Assembly (NCBI GenBank): GCA_900547295.1 | Contig: URGK01000011.1 | Location: forward strand, 1 to 41,589 | DNA from: an uncultured Eubacteriales bacterium | GTDB taxonomy: Bacteria > Bacillota > Clostridia > Peptostreptococcales > Anaerovoracaceae | DNA length: 41,589 nucleotides | Direction of reading: 5' to 3' | Shown here: positions 40,279 through 41,589 of the stretch, piece after piece | Position numbering within the stretch: position 1 is the stretch's first letter | Layout of the letters: each line of letters opens with the position of its first letter | Notes under the pieces: generated by a model | Database searches by the model: none | What the model saw: the letters and a program-made list of their open reading frames with translations, nothing else | What the model was told of the DNA's origin: nothing | Position numbers and translations under genes: made by a program

Positions 40279-41589
40279 ATGGGTTGGAAAGAATATTATG
40301 AAAGCAAAATAATGTCAGCAGAAGACGCCGTAAAAATGATTAACTCAGGCGACAAAGTTGTGCTTGCACATTGCATAGGTGAACCGCCTGCGCTTGTAGA
40401 CGCTATGGTTGCAAACCACGCGGCATACAAGAATGTAGAAGTTTCGCATATGGTAAGCCACGGTTCAGGCGGATATACAAATCCTGAATATGCTGAAAAC
40501 TTCCATACAAATGTATGGTTTGCAAGCGGCAACACAAGAAAGTGCATAGAAGCGGGAAACGGTGATTTTACACCTATGTTTTTCCACGAGATTCCAATAC
40601 TTATGAGAACCGGCGATATTAAAGTTGACGTTGCTATGATAATGGTAACTCCACCTGATGAAAATGGTAAGGTTTCAACAGGCGTATCAGCAGACTATAC
40701 TGTTCAGGCTGTAAAATCAGCAAGAGTAGTACTTGCACAGGTTAACAATAATATGCCTTTTACATACGGTGATGCAATCTTCGATGTAGATGAGATTGAT
40801 GCGTTTGTTTTAGAGGACACTCCGCTTGTAGAGCTTCCTCCTGCAAAGATAGGACCTGTAGAAGAAGCTATAGGCAAGAATTGTGCAGAGCTCATAAACG
40901 ACGGAGATACTCTCCAGCTTGGTATCGGAGCTATTCCTGATGCTGTATGCCACCAGCTTACAAACAAGAAGCACTTAGGTATACACTCAGAAATGCTGGG
41001 CGACGGACCTATCCTGCTTTACGAGGCAGGTGCGATAGACAACAGCAAAAAAGCTATAGATACAGGCAAATTCGTATTCAACTTCGCTATGGGTTCAAAG
41101 AAAACATATGATTTCCTTGACCACAATGAAGAGTGTCTTCTTAAGGTTGTTGACTATGTAAACCACCCTATGGTAGTTGCACAGAACCCTAATATGGTAA
41201 GTATCAATGCCTGCATAGGTGTTGACTTTTACGGACAGGTTGCAGCAGACACTATCGGCTACAGACAGTTCTCAGGAGTCGGCGGACAGGTTGACTTCAT
41301 CAGAGGCGCTGCTATGGGTACAAACGGCAGAGCAATAATCGCCATGCCGTCAGTAACAGTTAAAAAAGACGGCACTAAGCTTTCAAAGATTACTCCGCTT
41401 CTTGGCGAGGGTCAGGTTGTTACAACTTCAAGACACGATGTTGACTATGTTGTAACTGAATACGGTATTGCTAAACTCAAGGGCAAGACTGTAAGAGACA
41501 GAGCAAGAGCTCTTATCGAAATAGCTCATCCTGATTTCAGAGATGAATTAATTAAAGAAGCAGAAAAGATGCATATTTGGAGAAGAAGT
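40279..41589 (+). CDS. abfT: 4-hydroxybutyrate CoA-transferase (3' end at window edge)
   Basis: 437 codons with no stop before the window ends; homologues are about 438 residues, so only the last residue or residues are missing. It activates 4-hydroxybutyrate by moving CoA from acetyl-CoA, giving the substrate of AbfD. Family I CoA-transferase features: GDKVVLAHCIGEPPALVDAM, PDENGKVSTGVSADYT, DTLQLGIGAIPDAVCHQL, and the catalytic Glu in LGIHSEMLGDG (residue about 238), then RGAAMGTNGRAIIAMPS and the C-terminal YGIAKLKGKTVRDRARALIE. The SD is AATAGGAGGACAC. Placement after abfD and the small Cys protein makes the 4-hydroxybutyrate assignment better than the general acetyl-CoA hydrolase/transferase one. 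Confidence 0.93.
   Translation, partial: MGWKEYYESKIMSAEDAVKMINSGDKVVLAHCIGEPPALVDAMVANHAAYKNVEVSHMVSHGSGGYTNPEYAENFHTNVWFASGNTRKCIEAGNGDFTPMFFHEIPILMRTGDIKVDVAMIMVTPPDENGKVSTGVSADYTVQAVKSARVVLAQVNNNMPFTYGDAIFDVDEIDAFVLEDTPLVELPPAKIGPVEEAIGKNCAELINDGDTLQLGIGAIPDAVCHQLTNKKHLGIHSEMLGDGPILLYEAGAIDNSKKAIDTGKFVFNFAMGSKKTYDFLDHNEECLLKVVDYVNHPMVVAQNPNMVSINACIGVDFYGQVAADTIGYRQFSGVGGQVDFIRGAAMGTNGRAIIAMPSVTVKKDGTKLSKITPLLGEGQVVTTSRHDVDYVVTEYGIAKLKGKTVRDRARALIEIAHPDFRDELIKEAEKMHIWRRS

Overview
The window looks like chromosome from an anaerobic, low-to-mid GC member of the Clostridia (Bacillota), probably a fermenter of amino acids or 4-aminobutyrate. Supporting signs are an oxygen-sensitive 4-hydroxybutyryl-CoA dehydratase and its CoA-transferase, a crotonase, anaerobic ribonucleotide reductase NrdD/NrdG, a multi-flavin iron-sulfur transhydrogenase of the Stn type, strong AGGAGG ribosome binding sites, and near-exclusive AGA arginine codons in the highly expressed genes. 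No tRNA, rRNA or CRISPR array was seen.

Layout. 1-3564: an Agr-like two-component system (LytTR regulator cut by the window edge, plus a GHKL kinase) followed by small lipoproteins and membrane-anchored proteins. 3614-11634: an 8.0-kb accessory island that I read as a transposon. Near-identical inverted ends (GGG-TATCCAAAC...) are flanked immediately by a perfect 7-bp direct repeat, ATAGATT. It carries a truncated DUF4143 ATPase, small membrane proteins, a TSUP permease, a RhuM-Fic protein with a structured non-coding stretch upstream, an ECF-like sigma/anti-sigma pair, and an ISL3-type transposase interrupted by an in-frame TGA. 11763-15893: comEC, holA and a DMT permease with a premature stop. 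16117-21906: stnABC-like electron-bifurcating transhydrogenase operon with a well-formed, palindrome-decorated promoter. 22002-31709: a CoA-transferase, an acetyltransferase, RluD-like synthase, NAD kinase and PepF on the minus strand, small proteins, rarD, an orphan type IV pilin and a metallo-hydrolase. 31768-36940: a degenerate PepD-like lipoprotein, an acetyltransferase and NrdR-box-controlled nrdDG. 37000-41589: crotonase, a NifU-like protein, abfD, a small Cys protein and abfT (reaching the window end).

How the genes fit together. AbfT, AbfD and the crotonase form the route from 4-hydroxybutyrate through 4-hydroxybutyryl-CoA and crotonyl-CoA to 3-hydroxybutyryl-CoA; the NifU-like protein may supply Fe-S clusters. 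The Stn-type complex would balance NADH, NADPH and ferredoxin for such a fermentation.

Most unusual structure: the 8-kb island with target duplication and multi-repeat ends; two cases where the 3' end of a transporter gene (TSUP and rarD) reappears on the far side of an accessory gene, one of them supplying the start codon of the next gene; and a promoter-like 24-bp block shared by the RhuM-Fic and stn upstream regions with a fixed spacing to an extended -10.
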